This document shows, piece after piece, positions 1 through 13,600 of a stretch of DNA of 64,000 nucleotides. Positions within the stretch are counted from its first letter, which is position 1; each line of letters begins with the position of its first letter. The DNA is from Lates calcarifer (taxonomy: Eukaryota > Chordata > Actinopteri > Centropomidae). Below the pieces are notes generated by a model that saw nothing but the letters and a program-made list of their open reading frames with translations, had not been told where the DNA came from and did not search any database. Where the stretch lies: assembly GCF_001640805.2 (NCBI RefSeq), contig NC_066854.1, positions 11,564,644 to 11,628,643 of the forward strand, read 5' to 3'. The position numbers and the translations under genes are program-made.

Positions 1-299
1 GTGAAGTCTGCATGTTGAATTTGAATGTATCCCATAGTATGTCTTTTGTATTATTGTATAGCCGATGTTTACCAGTGAGGGAACCTTACCTCAGAACATG
101 CAACTTTGTATACACTGTTTCACAATTGAATTATTTAAGAATATGGCTTTCATACATTCAGTTGGCCTGTAAACTGTGAAGATGATGCTTTTCCTGTAGG
201 TGTGAGGAAGATGTTGCTGAATGTGATGAAACATCATTCTGCAGTGCTCCTGTTGTCTTTCTTTCCTGCCTAATGTCTAATTCATAATTTTCTCTACAG

Positions 300-1668
300 G
301 GCAAGAAGGGCCGTCCTGGAGAGGATGGAAGTCCTGGTCCAAAAGGACAGAAGGTGATGCTGACTCATTAACCATCAAACCATCAAATCTGCTACCAGTT
401 AAAGATATTACCAGTAGGTTGCCTTTCCTGATGAAACTAGAATCTTTCTTTTCCTTAGGGTGAAAGTGGGCTCAGTGGACTTCCAGGTCGAGAAGGAGCA
501 GAGGTGAGATCAGAGTTTTACATCAAGTTAAGATTTAAGTTGACAGGTCTAGATACAAGTACAGAATAAAAACTTGTCCAATTTGTTTCATCTTTCACTC
601 GAGTTGTTGCTGTAAAGAACAAGAGACGATCTCGTTCTGTGGCTGTGTTGTGGTTATTATCTGTCTCCTTCTGACTTAACAAGACTGTTTTGTACACACA
701 GGGAAAACCAGGATACAAAGGAGAGAAGGTATTGTATGGATTCTAGTCTCATAATGTTCCCTTATAGTTAGTTAAAGTATAGGGTTCCCACGCTTGTGGA
801 AAATCTGCAACAATGAGAGAAACTGGAGAATTATGTTTTCCAGACGTACAGTGCTATGAAGGACACATACACAGAAAAGACTTCGGAAGTATCATGGCAG
901 TGTGTTTGCTTTTTTCATCTGTGTTTAATGTCAAGCTTGTCTGCAAGTATCTCTTGTTACTTTTCTTTTGAAGAAATCTTCTGAAGTTTGTAATTACATA
1001 AATCCCATGTCATTAGTCTTGGCTCAGCAGCTCCTGGCTGGGATATTAAAACCCATTACTCCAAGATAACTGGTTGGAAATTGTGCTCTGTTTCATAAAG
1101 TTGTTTTAGGGAATCCATGGAATTTGATGATAAGTCTGAAACTGTGCAAAATGACATTATGCCCCACTGAAGGATCTCACTAAACTGTTTCTGTTCTCTT
1201 ATAGGGAGAGAGAGGGGAGTGTGGCACACCCGGAATTAAAGGAGACAGAGTATGTTGCCCTTTAATGTTATAAAACCTTAAACCTAACAGAACCACTTAA
1301 GATTAAAATATTGTTTGTGATCATCATGGAGTATGGACTTTAAATAACTCTTACTTTTTTCTAGGGTCCTGAAGGTACTGTTGGTCCAAGAGGAAATCGT
1401 GGACTTCAGGTGAAATCTACCTTCCAGTTATCATCCAATTGATCGTTTGCTAAATCCTGCCCCCCCCTTAGTTACTGTTGCTCAAGCTTTCCATTCTAGC
1501 AAGACACATATGTAATTAACAATAACAGTGGCAGATTTACCAGTTGAAATGCCTGATGATTTTGATGGCTGAAATTTTCATTTCAAAGTTTCCCTCTGTT
1601 ACCTCACACTTCAGGGTTTGCCTGGTCCACCTGGTGACATCGGACCTGAAGGGGCAATGGGTAAAAAA
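300..1668 (+). CDS. col28a1: col28a1: six short collagenous exons (54, 45, 27, 45, 45, 54 nt)
   Basis: Exons 300-353, 459-503, 702-728, 1205-1249, 1365-1409 and 1615-1668 each start with a Gly codon after AG and end on a complete codon before GT. All are phase 0 and multiples of 9 nt, the classic fibrillar-type collagen exon pattern. They encode perfect Gly-X-Y triplets, for example GKKGRPGEDG in the first. Because all collagenous exons here are symmetric, phase cannot reveal a missed exon in the long intron 1669-3325, but I saw no further Gly-X-Y stretch there. Confidence 0.9.
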
Positions 1669-4600
1669 GTAAGTATTCCTCTGTTTAATTCTTCTGAAAT
1701 TACTGCTTAATATGTTTGAATCAAACTCTGAAATGAGGAGTGTTAAGTACAAACAGAAACGAAGGCTGTTTTCATATTAGGTACAGTTGCTTTGTACCAT
1801 GTCTGAGTACAGTTGCCTCCCCTCTCCACTGCCCAGACAGCTCTCACATTAGCATTGCTGTTCCGTACCTGAGTGCACTTGCGTATCTACACATGTCGGA
1901 AAAAGTAGGTGACAGTACGCAGCAGGTTGGTTTTCAACTCCCCAAAAAAACACAAAGAAGAAGAGAAGAGTACACTTAACACTCAATAATACTCAAGACC
2001 ACCTTTTCAAGTGGAGCCTTGCATTCAGTGTTCAAACTAATCAAATGAACTGGACTTTGGGGTCAAGTGTACCCAGATCCAGGCCCGCGTCTCTGATGTG
2101 AAAGCCTCCTAAGATAGGAGTAAATCAAAGTTTTTCCTGTGACTGGTCTTTCCTATATACATAACAGTGTGTTCACTTTGTGTCTGAGACTGGCCTTTCC
2201 CCTTCTCCTGTCCAAATGCATTGATCAAAGGTGACCCACAGTCTCAAAACCAGATGCATACCTGAAGGATACTGTTTTTTTTGTTTTTTTTTGGGTTGAA
2301 TGCATAAACTACTTTCCAGTCTGGTTTGAATTAAGCCTCTTCCATAGCTGTATGAAAGGGCTGTCCATGTCATTGGATTCATCAGCACAAAGATAATGAA
2401 TAACCCTGGTACCTGTGGAGCAGCAGAGGTGAAAAATCACATATGTTGCTGCGTGTGGAAGAATATAAATTAAGAAGACATGTGACATAATGAAGTGTTC
2501 TCACTGTTCTTTTTTCTCAGAATAAGATTACACTCACGAAATTGACATTTAAAATGCGTTTAGATTAAATCAATTCATCATGGGCATAAATAACATCACA
2601 AATGTCAAGTAGCCCTACGAACTGATCGGGTGACCATACATTCAAACACTTATTTGTGAGTTATGATCCATCACCACTGGAACATTTGAAACCCCTCTGA
2701 AGTACCTCATCTGTTATTACCTTGTCAGCCTATTTGTCTGCTCCTACTTTTTAAGCCCCCTCGCCCGTGTTATAGCTGCCAATTCTGCCATGAGCCAACA
2801 CTCCCCACCAAGTGTTCCCTCCTTAATTATTTTGGAAGAATGTTCATGTTGATTGTCTGGCTGTCATCCTATATCACCTGAATGGCAGACTAATGTCTGG
2901 CTTTAAACAATGTCCCAACTTGCCTGAAAGGGCAAGGAAAAGGAAAAAAAAGTGCCGGTATGCACCTACTAACATTTCCACGCCCTCTTCACGTCTCTTG
3001 TGTGCCCTCCTGCTGCACACTATGGCCTTGATTTACAGCTCCTGAGTGAATAATTGCATTCTTTACCAATAAAGTCTTGACTGAAGGAATGAAGGAACCC
3101 CCATAGTACATGTTAAAACCCCCCAGAATAGCCGATTATTAGAGGAAGGAAAAGCAGTTTATGTATGTTTATATGAGTGAGCAGCGGAAGAAACTAGAAG
3201 CCTTTGCTGTCCAATCATGTCAGTGAGGCCAAGAGTCAGATTAACAAAGCTACTGTATTTGTGCAGCTGTTAATGCATCTCTGTGCATGTACTGACACAT
3301 TCTGTCCCTGCCTGTCTTTTTATAGGGGGAAAGGGGACTTTCTGGGCCACCTGGAATCCAAGGGGAAACAGGGATTGGCCTTCCGGGACCCAAGGTGAAG
3401 TGTGCCACCCTATTGTTTGGGAAAATGAAGTCATGAAAACATAATAATCCACCTGTGTCTCACCCTGTTTGTGCTCTCCTCTCACGCTCTGGCACTCCAC
3501 AGGGTGATGTTGGTTTCCAGGGGCAACCAGGGCCCCCCGGTCCTCCAGGACTTGGCGAGCCTGGACCACCGGTGAGTAAGAAGTCCGTGCACAAGACTGA
3601 GGCTAAAGCTGCATGACCCAGGCAAGAATTCAGCACGCTGGGCAGCACTATTGTCGTACTGCAGGGTGAAGCTTTGGTGAACTATGCTTAACTGTTGTAA
3701 TGTTAATATGTATTTTAGTAGGTTTCACATTTACATGACGTAAGGCTAAGAGGATGAGGACACTATAGCAGATTACTACACTGGTGCTTTTAATGTTTTT
3801 AATTCTGATATTGCAGCATCTTAGCTCTCACACACTGGATGCTCCAGTCTTTAACAGAAATGTTTCCTAATATATCTTCTAATCCCACAACTGAGAACTG
3901 AGAAATGCTCCTTGGCTTTGGACGTAATGCTTGGTCAGGCTTCTTCTGTATAACATAAGTCAGTTAGTTGGGCTAACATTTGTAGCAACATCAGCAGACA
4001 AATACACCATTTCTTATGCTTTTGCTCTTGTGTTTTTGGTTTAGAAAGCCTAATGAAAAAAGACATGACCCTCGTTTTCAGTGTCATGTATTACTCTTAA
4101 AGGACCTGAAAACTTGAATTAGTTTTGCTAGTAGTTTAGCACTTAAAGGAACTGTGGGGGTGTGGTTTGATAAGATTTTGACTGACAGCGCCAGCAGCAT
4201 AAGCAAATAACTCAACAACTGTCATAACATTTTGTTTTGAATGTTGCTGAATCTTCATTCACTTATTTCCAACCATTAAGTTAAGCAAGGACCAAGCCAC
4301 AAATACAGAAAACACAATCACAAGAACTGTTTGGATTCTGATGGAGAAAATACTTTTTAGGGGCCTTTAATAAATCTCTGATTTGAAAAATCCAAAGCTT
4401 GACAGGCCTGCTATGTCTAGATACAGCTGCAAAGCTATGACTACACAATCATTGTTCACTGGTGAGGGTTTAGTGATTTAAAATGTTCATTTTTTAAATG
4501 TTCCTCCAGTGGTCATTTATATCATTTTGTTTTACTCAGGGGCCTCAAGGGCCACAGGGAGTCCAAGGAGAGAGAGGACCAATAGGAGAGGGTTTCCCTG

Positions 4601-7600
4601 GACCAAAGGTGAGCTCGTGTTAATGTCTTTTATGTTGCAGCCTCATGGGGCTCACAGTTTTTTCCTGGGAGGCTTATGCACCGAAGCCAGTTAAAAGCTT
4701 TGAACCCTCTTAACCCCATTTTCATGCATTCATCTTCACTTCACCCACCTACCCACTGACCTGCACAAAGGCCCCGTCTGGGCTCCAGATTCCAGGACGC
4801 AATGACAGGAAATTGACAACGTGTATGGTTACAAAAGATGATAACACAACACAGAGGTTCCATAAATTCACATACGTATGGCTCTCATTACCTCATGGTA
4901 CTGATCCAGTCCATTGATTGTCCTCAATAGAGGACATGAGAACAGGCCGGTACTGAGTAGGAGATGCAGAGATAATACAGGAAAATAGCCAGGACACCTC
5001 AAGACATGACAGACTGAGTGACTCAGAGAGAGGGGAAAGAATGAGTCTGTTCCTGCATCTGTGTCTTGTCAGGATGTACAGACACACACACACACACACA
5101 CACATATATTGTCTGTCTCCCACATATGGACACACACCCACACAGGTGCACACGAGCAGAAGTTCCAGAGAAGAGACTGGAAACTGCTCCTCAGTTCATT
5201 TCAAAAATTACACATGGTGACAGATTATTTTCAGCTCTGTAAGTGAACAAAGTCAACACTTAGTTCTATGTCATTGTCGCTGCAGAAGCTGTTATTAACA
5301 GTGGAGATGTTGCTTTGTAAAAACATGAGTGCTTCCTTCAAGATTGTAGGTGTAAAATCTGAACAAACCCCTTTGATAAATGCAGACAGTTAAATTAAGT
5401 GTGATCAAGTTGATGGAATGTGTTTAGGTACTGATAAAGATAATCACTTTGGCTTTGTTACAACATTAACACTGGCTTTACATCAGAAGGTGCACTATCT
5501 GTAATTCAGGTTAAATCCTTATATTTTCCACTTGTCCCAGACCTTCATCTAATTTATCATCTGTCAACTTTCCTCTGAGATGGTAACTGCTGGTTTCCAC
5601 CCTCAAACAGGCGGAGGTGTACCCCCCCCTGTTAAAGATTGGCCTCAGGGTGTGGGGGTGTTGCTCGTTTTTTTTTTTTTTTTTTCCTCCCCTCAACAGG
5701 AGATTTGACCGTGACTCGCAGATGGCGTTCTAGCTCCAAAGCAGCGTTCTTCACATGACGTGTCTCAACAAGCTCCAGATTCACAAGAGCTCAGCAGCAA
5801 TATTACCTTTTTTCCACATCATTAGCACCTCGGCTTGTGCACTAAAATGAGGGATCACAGAGTTATGACAATAAAGCTATACTTTTTGAAGCTGACATGC
5901 AAATGCAGCATTACTATGCTAATAAATGTAGTCCTGTGTCTGACACTGTATTTCTGTTGTCCTTGGATGACCTTGGAAGACAGGGAAATTATCTCGAGGG
6001 AAATAAGACTTCTCTGCAGAGTCATACCCAGACAGACTTTATGCTGCACTCTTTTTATTGTACTTACTGTCAACTTGGATTACTGGTCTAATCCCTCACT
6101 GTAGTTCTATTCCTGCTTTTTTCCCTGTTTTTTATATTTATAGATCCCCTCCAGACACATTTAAAGTCACATAGAGTACTTTGCTTTGAATCATATTTTT
6201 GTCCAACGTGTTTTAAAACTGGTCAGTAAAGCGCTGAGAAGGGGTTAAAATCACACCTACTCCCTCTCCCTCTTTACAGAAACCATCATGCAGTTATGAA
6301 TATGCCTCAGGCTTTTGGCCCAGTTACACACAGAAAACCTAATATAGTACAAACCCCACACTTAGAGTGAGAGCGTGCAACTTTTTAAATAAAGAAATGT
6401 CAATGACCAGCAGTTTATGGTGGCTAATGTTAGCTAACAGTAGCAAACTTAAGATATAAATTGCTGTGTAACTGACTAACTAATTGTGCTTCACTTACAC
6501 TGTGCTTTAGTATGTGCCATTATCCTGTATTTGTATCTTAATTATCTCATATAGTTACATAGTCTCTCTTTACAAGAAGCCAAGCTGATTCTAACCATGT
6601 GTGTTTCACGAGTCTGATTTTGGAAGCATACTGCGTGTGTCGTATAAAACTTTTACTGAACTGGCTGGAAAACACTTAGACTGAAATATCATGTTATCTG
6701 GAACAGTAATCTGAGCTCATTCTAACAACATGCGTTTGGTGTCTGCGCAGTCTGAACTATTAATTTCATTTACATCATAAAGAGACTGACCAATATTATT
6801 AGCTTACCACAGACTGAGCTACCTCAGCAGCTACTGGATGGACAGCCATGACATTTGTTACAGATATCCATTGAGATCAGTTGCACTATCAGCACACATA
6901 ACATCACGTTTTTCACTTTATCCCATGAAATAGCTCAGCATCTACTGGATGGATTGGCATGAAATTTTGTGCTGACATTCATGTTCCCAGTGACTGTGGT
7001 TAACTGGTGGATCTTTTCTCTCTTGTTGTTTTGAGTGAAATGCTTCAGCAGATTATGGGATTGCCATGAAGTTTGGTACAGACATTAATGTTCCCCTTTA
7101 GATAAATTTTTTGAACTTTGCTGATCTTCTGACTTTTCTGCCACCACGCTCCTATGTGTCATTTTCTCATACATTTAACTGCTATTTCAAGAGGCAAAAT
7201 GGTATAACTTATCTATCTGTCCTCACAGGGAGAGCGAGGCTTGGAGGGGCCACGGGGGCCCAGAGGACAGCCGGGCGCTGGAATCAAAGGAGACAAGGTA
7301 GAGTACACAGAGGCTGTAAATAAGATGCCTGGCTGAAAAGCCTTCACACAGGCATGAAGATATAGCTAGAGTCTCGTTACTAAGAAGGCCAAGAGTTGGC
7401 AGAGTCACCAGTGAATGCATTCAGTGTGGTGTTATGTAGGAGGTCACAGTCTATAGGTGATGAATTAAGGTTAAAACTTGGGGAGTGTAGGAGGAGGGAG
7501 GACTGATGAATGTGGGAAAGTTAGCTGTACACTGCCACAGTCAGACAAAGGTATTCTCTCTACCCTTCAGGATGTGTTTGCAGCCATCTGGCTATCTTTG

Positions 7601-10600
7601 AGCTTGCAGACGTTGACAGAGACATGACCAGGAGACTTTAAAATGTGTTTTAAGTTATGTCACTGGAAAATGACGTTAACATTTAGGAATGAAGAAACTG
7701 TCACCCCTCAAAAACACAGGTCTTTTAAAACATAAAGCTTTATATACATGGGAGTTCATGCCAAAGATTGTGATGACAGTTTTACTGTGGCCATGTGCTG
7801 AAGTTCATCAAAATAATTGCAACGTTTTCATGTGGTAATGACAAACCGCTGCCTACAGGTTTTTCTATGCGTTAACATATTTATACTGTTGATGCTGCAT
7901 GTGACGGATGAAAAGACACTGAAAAAAAAACAAAGAAAAGCAAATGTCACTGAGTTGCTGCATGTGTATATAAAGCTTTTAATGCATGTGCATGAATGTA
8001 CTCAACACTATTCATTACTGAGCCAAAAGGAAATGAACAGGATCTTGGCAAAGACTCCTGTTGGGTGCTTTCCACACGCAGTAAATCATGAAATGTCCTA
8101 GTTGGCATTTGAGTGTGATATTGTCATACTATCAACATGCTTTACATGCTGTTATCATCATTAACCTCCTCTCTTACCTGAATCTGTAGGGGGACTTTGG
8201 ACCACCAGGTCTTCCAGGGCCGCTCGGCCTTCCAGGAGTAGGCATACAGGGCGAGAAGGCAAGTATTTTATTTATAAAGTGACTCCTACTGTGAAGTAAA
8301 CTGCTATAGAATGACAGTTTTGCATGTTATTTCTTAATTCCTTTAATGCCCCCCCCATGTAAAAATAATTCTACCATCAGGGTGACATTTGCAGTTTTGA
8401 CAGTTCCATCTAGAACTTCCAACAATCTCTGGATTCTTCAGCTGTACTTTACTACTTACTTGTGTTTAGTGCTAATTAGCGAGTGCTAGCAAGCTAATAT
8501 GCTAAACTAAAATGGTCACTATGGTAAATATTATTCCTGCTACGTGTCATTATGTTAGCGTTATAATTGTGAGTCTGGCTGACTGCTGATCACATTACGT
8601 TTGATTCACTAATACTCCACTGCAGAGCACTGTACATCATTTGTATGCTGCTTTGGACAAACCAAATGAATAAATGTAAAAGTAAACATTAGCATGCTGA
8701 TTATAGTATTTAGCTGAAAGCACCACTACAGCTAAGTAGAGAGCCACCAGCATGATTTTAGACTGAATAATGAGCCACTAATACATTAATGCTTGTTGCT
8801 GCCATTGAAAAAAGGGGGCTTGGAAGAGGCACCAGCTATGGGGAATTCAAAATCCTGAAAATAAAGATGAATTAGATGATGTAGCCTGTGTATAAGGTCA
8901 GGCTGACTGATTGGCCATCATAATTAAACCAACATGATGCATAAGTTTGCATAAGTGTTTGTGTTTTGGAGCAACAGCTGGAAACTCAATGGAGACCGTT
9001 TCCTGCTGACAGCTGAGCCAAAGATCACTTCTCTGATATCAAAACACAAGTTAATTACTGTCAGAAAATGGTTCTGGTTCGCTGCTCGCTGACGTGTGGA
9101 AAGGAGGGAGACAGGTTTGTGCACCATGTGCTCTCACACTGCACTACTAATAAACTTTGGTTTTATACAAACCTGATTTTGTTTAAAGCACAAGGCGATG
9201 TGTATAAACAAAGCTCAAAATGTTCCGTTAACAGTGTGTTCAGATCTTGTCTGGACTGAAGAAAAGATGTGCAATAATGAATTGTTATTTGATATTGTAA
9301 CTGCTGGACTGTAAATAGCCAATGATAGATGGTTTCTCTCTTTATTACTGCATCCATTTATCCTTGCAGGGCATGGAAGGACCAAGGGGGCCACCAGGAA
9401 GCAGGGGCCTACCTGGAGAGGGTGCGCCTGGACCCAAGGTGTGTAGATACACCCACAGAGTTGTCTGAGAGGCTCTGTAAAATATTATTCTTTCAGGAGG
9501 CCAGAAATCATAGTCAGGACCCGGCACCAATGGTTTAAAATGGGATACAATAAAAAATATTTTTGTCTCACACAGGGAGACCAAGGGCTGCCAGGTGAGG
9601 TTGGTGCCCCAGGAGAGAGAGGGGCTGGAGACCCTGGAGCTAAGGTAGGTCTAAGCCCTGCAGTGAAATCCACATCAGCAGAAACCATCTACAGTTTTCC
9701 AGAGTTTAAGGTTTCCATTTGTGAATCTGTCCTCAGGGCGAGCCAGGATCACAGGGAATGTCAGGTTTGCCAGGGCTGCCAGGAGAGGACGGAGCCCCTG
9801 GACAGAAGGTAGTTTGGAGGTTGTTTTCTCCTGTATAAGTAGTCAAAAGTGATTTCAGTGTGTGCATATAAGTGTTTGTGTCATTAGGGTGAGCCAGGAG
9901 CTCCAGGTCTCAGAGGACTAGAGGGGGCACCTGGCATTGGCACTCAGGGTGAAAAGGTAAAGAAAACAAAAAGTGACCTTCCCTGATCACTTTTTTTGCT
10001 TGTCTTGCAGTAAGATTTTATTGCACTATACATGACAATTTAAGCAACTATAAGATTAGTTATTGTATTCCCAATGATGAACTTTTAAGGGTGACCAAGG
10101 ACAAAGAGGAATAAGAGGCTTGACTGGTCCACCTGGCATTGCTGGACCTTCAGGACCAAAGGTGAGAAGCTATTAAGACATCATTAGCTACTTTATAATT
10201 CTCTATATTTGGCACTGTGGCCCTCTGGGAGGGTATAAATGTCATGGAGTGATAAGAAAAGATAAACAGCTGAGTTAATGATTTTAACCACTTGGCTTGC
10301 ATTAATCTTCATCAGGGAGAACCAGGGGCACAAGGCAGGGCGGGGGCTCCTGGTCCACCAGGCCGTTTCATTGCAGGACCCAAGGTAAGTGCTATCAGTT
10401 CCTCTGCAGTGACTATGCAGTTAGAAAACTGTAGAAGCCTGCACATTGCCTGATTGATGTTGAAAATCAGGACTCAAGTCGGACTCGAGTCCAAGTCCCG
10501 TACTTGAGCACTAGAACATATAATGTATGGATGGATTGATATAATCTCCATTTTAATATTGTGACTCAGTGAAAGTCAAAGACACATTTTGACAATAGCA

Positions 10601-13600
10601 AATGCCAGTCTACAATCTAAAATCATTACAGGAGAGGAGGTCATACTGTCAGTGAACTGACTCAGTAATAACAGATACACAGCAAGATCTAATATAACAT
10701 TTCTGAACGTTAGCTAACATTAGCCACCACTTACTGAACTGAGTGGGAGCAAATGTGTGTTTTATCGCTTCATTTGCAAGACGAAGACTGTGTTATTTCT
10801 AATTTCAAAAGTTACATAATCTCACTGTAAAATAACTACTGCATTATTACCTCAGTCTGAGGACTAGTGTTACCTAGCGTTTAACATTTCATTTGGTATT
10901 ATACTCTCAGAATACATGTTCTTAGATATTTTTCACTTAATTAAATTGTAACCAAACTAACTCGGGGGACTCAGGGTGGAAAAGGAGGGTGGGCTGTGTA
11001 GCTTTTGGGCCCAAAGCATATTTTAGCCCCAGTATAGGGAAACGCTGACTGTTGGGTGGTTTGATCTCTAGCAATACACCATATTTTGTATCACAATCAA
11101 TTAGCATGTAACTAAGTAAATTTCTAGTGTTACAGGAATATTAAATGTTTTCTAGGGTGACAATGGCCCAAGTGGTCCTCCTGGTCCGATCGGGGAAACT
11201 GGCTACGGACTTCCTGGTCCAAAGGTGAGAAAACAACAATGTGCAAATCTAATTCATGCCTTGGATGTTTGCCTGTTAACACACACTCAAAGTCAGATTT
11301 TGTAAGCATGTTGTCACAGCTGAACAGTATGTTTGGAAAAACAGTTATAGGAATGAGATGTAATGAGAGGCAGGTCCAGCAGCATGTGTGCACTTTGATC
11401 TTGACAACCATATTCTAGGATCCAGCAAGAACAGAGAAGATGTCAAAAAGAATGAGAAACACAAAGCTACATCCTGTCGTGCTATTCTCACTCCTGCATT
11501 TGTTGTAACTTTCAGCAAATAAAATGCTACAGCATATTTAAGTTTTTTCTTTCCTCTGTTTTGATGTATTGCGCAATACTTAGAATACAGAAGCACGCAA
11601 AGGAGCTGAAAGCACATGTGTCCATTTACATTCACATTCCACTTCAGCTTCCTTTGAAAATTGATCTATAAATCACTTTGCATCCTGTGCATGAATGAAT
11701 TATTGACTTATTTTGTATCCGTGTGCCGTAGGGTGACCGTGGAGATCCAGGGTCCTGCAGGTCCATTTGGTCCCAAAGGAGATGGCTATCCTGGCCCCAT
11801 GGTGAGAAAGTTATTCAGCTGCTGACATGCCCATCTGGCCACTCATAAATCTGTACATTCACACCATCCATCTACACATTATATCAACACCTCCATCCAT
11901 CTGTCTTTTGTCTTCTGTATTCTACCCATCAGTTCCAGCCATCTATCCGTCAGTGTGACATTTATTACCAAAAGTTACAGTAGCTGGCCTTGTATACCTC
12001 CCGAGTATGTTCTCCTTAATTAAGACCATAGCACAGGAGACACTGTGGTGGAATCAGGAGTATATGTGACCACTGACGAAGAGATTTAAAGGAATAGTTC
12101 ACAATTTTGAGAAAATATGCTTATAGGCTTTTTTGGGTTAGATGAGAGGATCAGTACCACTGTCATGTCTGTACTGCAATATGAAGCTCCAGCCAGCACA
12201 TGGTTAGCTTAGCTTAGCATAAAGACTGGAAACAGCTAGCCTGGCTCTTTCGAAAGGTAACAAAATCCATCTACCAGCCCCAGTGAAGTTCACCAGCTGA
12301 TAAGTTACGTCTTGTTCTTTCCAAAAGCTGACGTGTAAAAATGATAATGTGCTGTATTGTTTAGGGCCCTCCTGGTCTGCCTGGACTTCCTGGAGAACCT
12401 GGCCCAGAAGGGTTGGGCATCCCTGGACCAAAGGTGAGAACTTGGTTCTGTGAGACCAAAAATAATGTTTGTCAAGTAGGTGTGGCAGATGAGAACAACA
12501 CAACAAAGAAAGCAATGTGTCTGTCATAGAGTTGCAGTGATGTGTGTCACACTAGTGTAGTTTGTGTGAGATCATTTTACTTGTTTAAACTTTTAAATAC
12601 TTTTATTACATTAAATAGCATTAGCAATATGAGATCAGTCTGGGTGTTGCAGTCATCTGCCTTACTTTACTGTATTTTACTGTTTTGGCCGGTCAGTGTC
12701 TCAACACACAGAATACACACACCTCATATCAGCACTAGTTTCAATGCTCATTATTACATATACATGTCACAGAATCAATTCAACACGTGTACAAACATTT
12801 TTCTTATTTTACCCTGGTGAGCAGCATTGCAACATAATTGCAGCCATACATTTGAAATGTTTGGCTATGTTTTTTATTACTGTATCTTTCCAGCACTTTA
12901 CAGTGTGATGTAATACCTAATATGATACCAGTGACTTCATTGTGCGTGCCACGTGAGGCCAAAATTAGTAGTGCAGGAGTTTTGCAAAATGAACCTCTGT
13001 TGTGTTGATGTAGGATCAGTTTCAGAGCTGCAGTATGGATGGAGATAAGTGAAAATATCTCCCCAGTGAAAGACTGGCTCATTTGTTTGAGGAAGCTAAT
13101 TAAAGGAAACAAGATTTTACAGGGGTTCATTTGCCTGATGGATTGTAAAGTGCTGCATCAAGTATTCATATATCTTCACTGTTTTCCTCTTTGCAGGGGG
13201 ATATTGGTTTCCGAGGGTTGCCTGGTTTACCAGGACCTCCAGGCGAAGGACTCCAAGGACCTCCGGTACTTGATGACTTTCACTTTTTCCAGATTTTACT
13301 CCTAAGCCTAAAATGACTTCAATTTTGAGTTGATTTGTAATGCATAAAAAACAGACTTTATGCTGTTTCTGCAAACACGAGTCAAGGACAACATTCTACT
13401 GTGTTAACTTATGCAGGAAGCTGTCTGTAATTTTATTTGACATACAAGCAGATGGTTATGATTGAGTCATATTCTCTGAAGAATTGTGTCTTTGCTGCAG
13501 TCAGAGACTTCCAGATTGAAAAAAGAGTGCTTCATCTTGTGTGTGAACATGCCCACCACAGGGGCTTTATATTCAAAGGCTGCCAGTTCATTTGTTCAGG

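Noticed and set aside
6400..10945. Possible inverted repeat between about 6410-6450 and 10710-10745 (GGCTAATGTTAGCTAAC-like)
   Set aside because: Similarity is limited to a short GCTAA-rich core, common in the dispersed repeats here, and does not extend.
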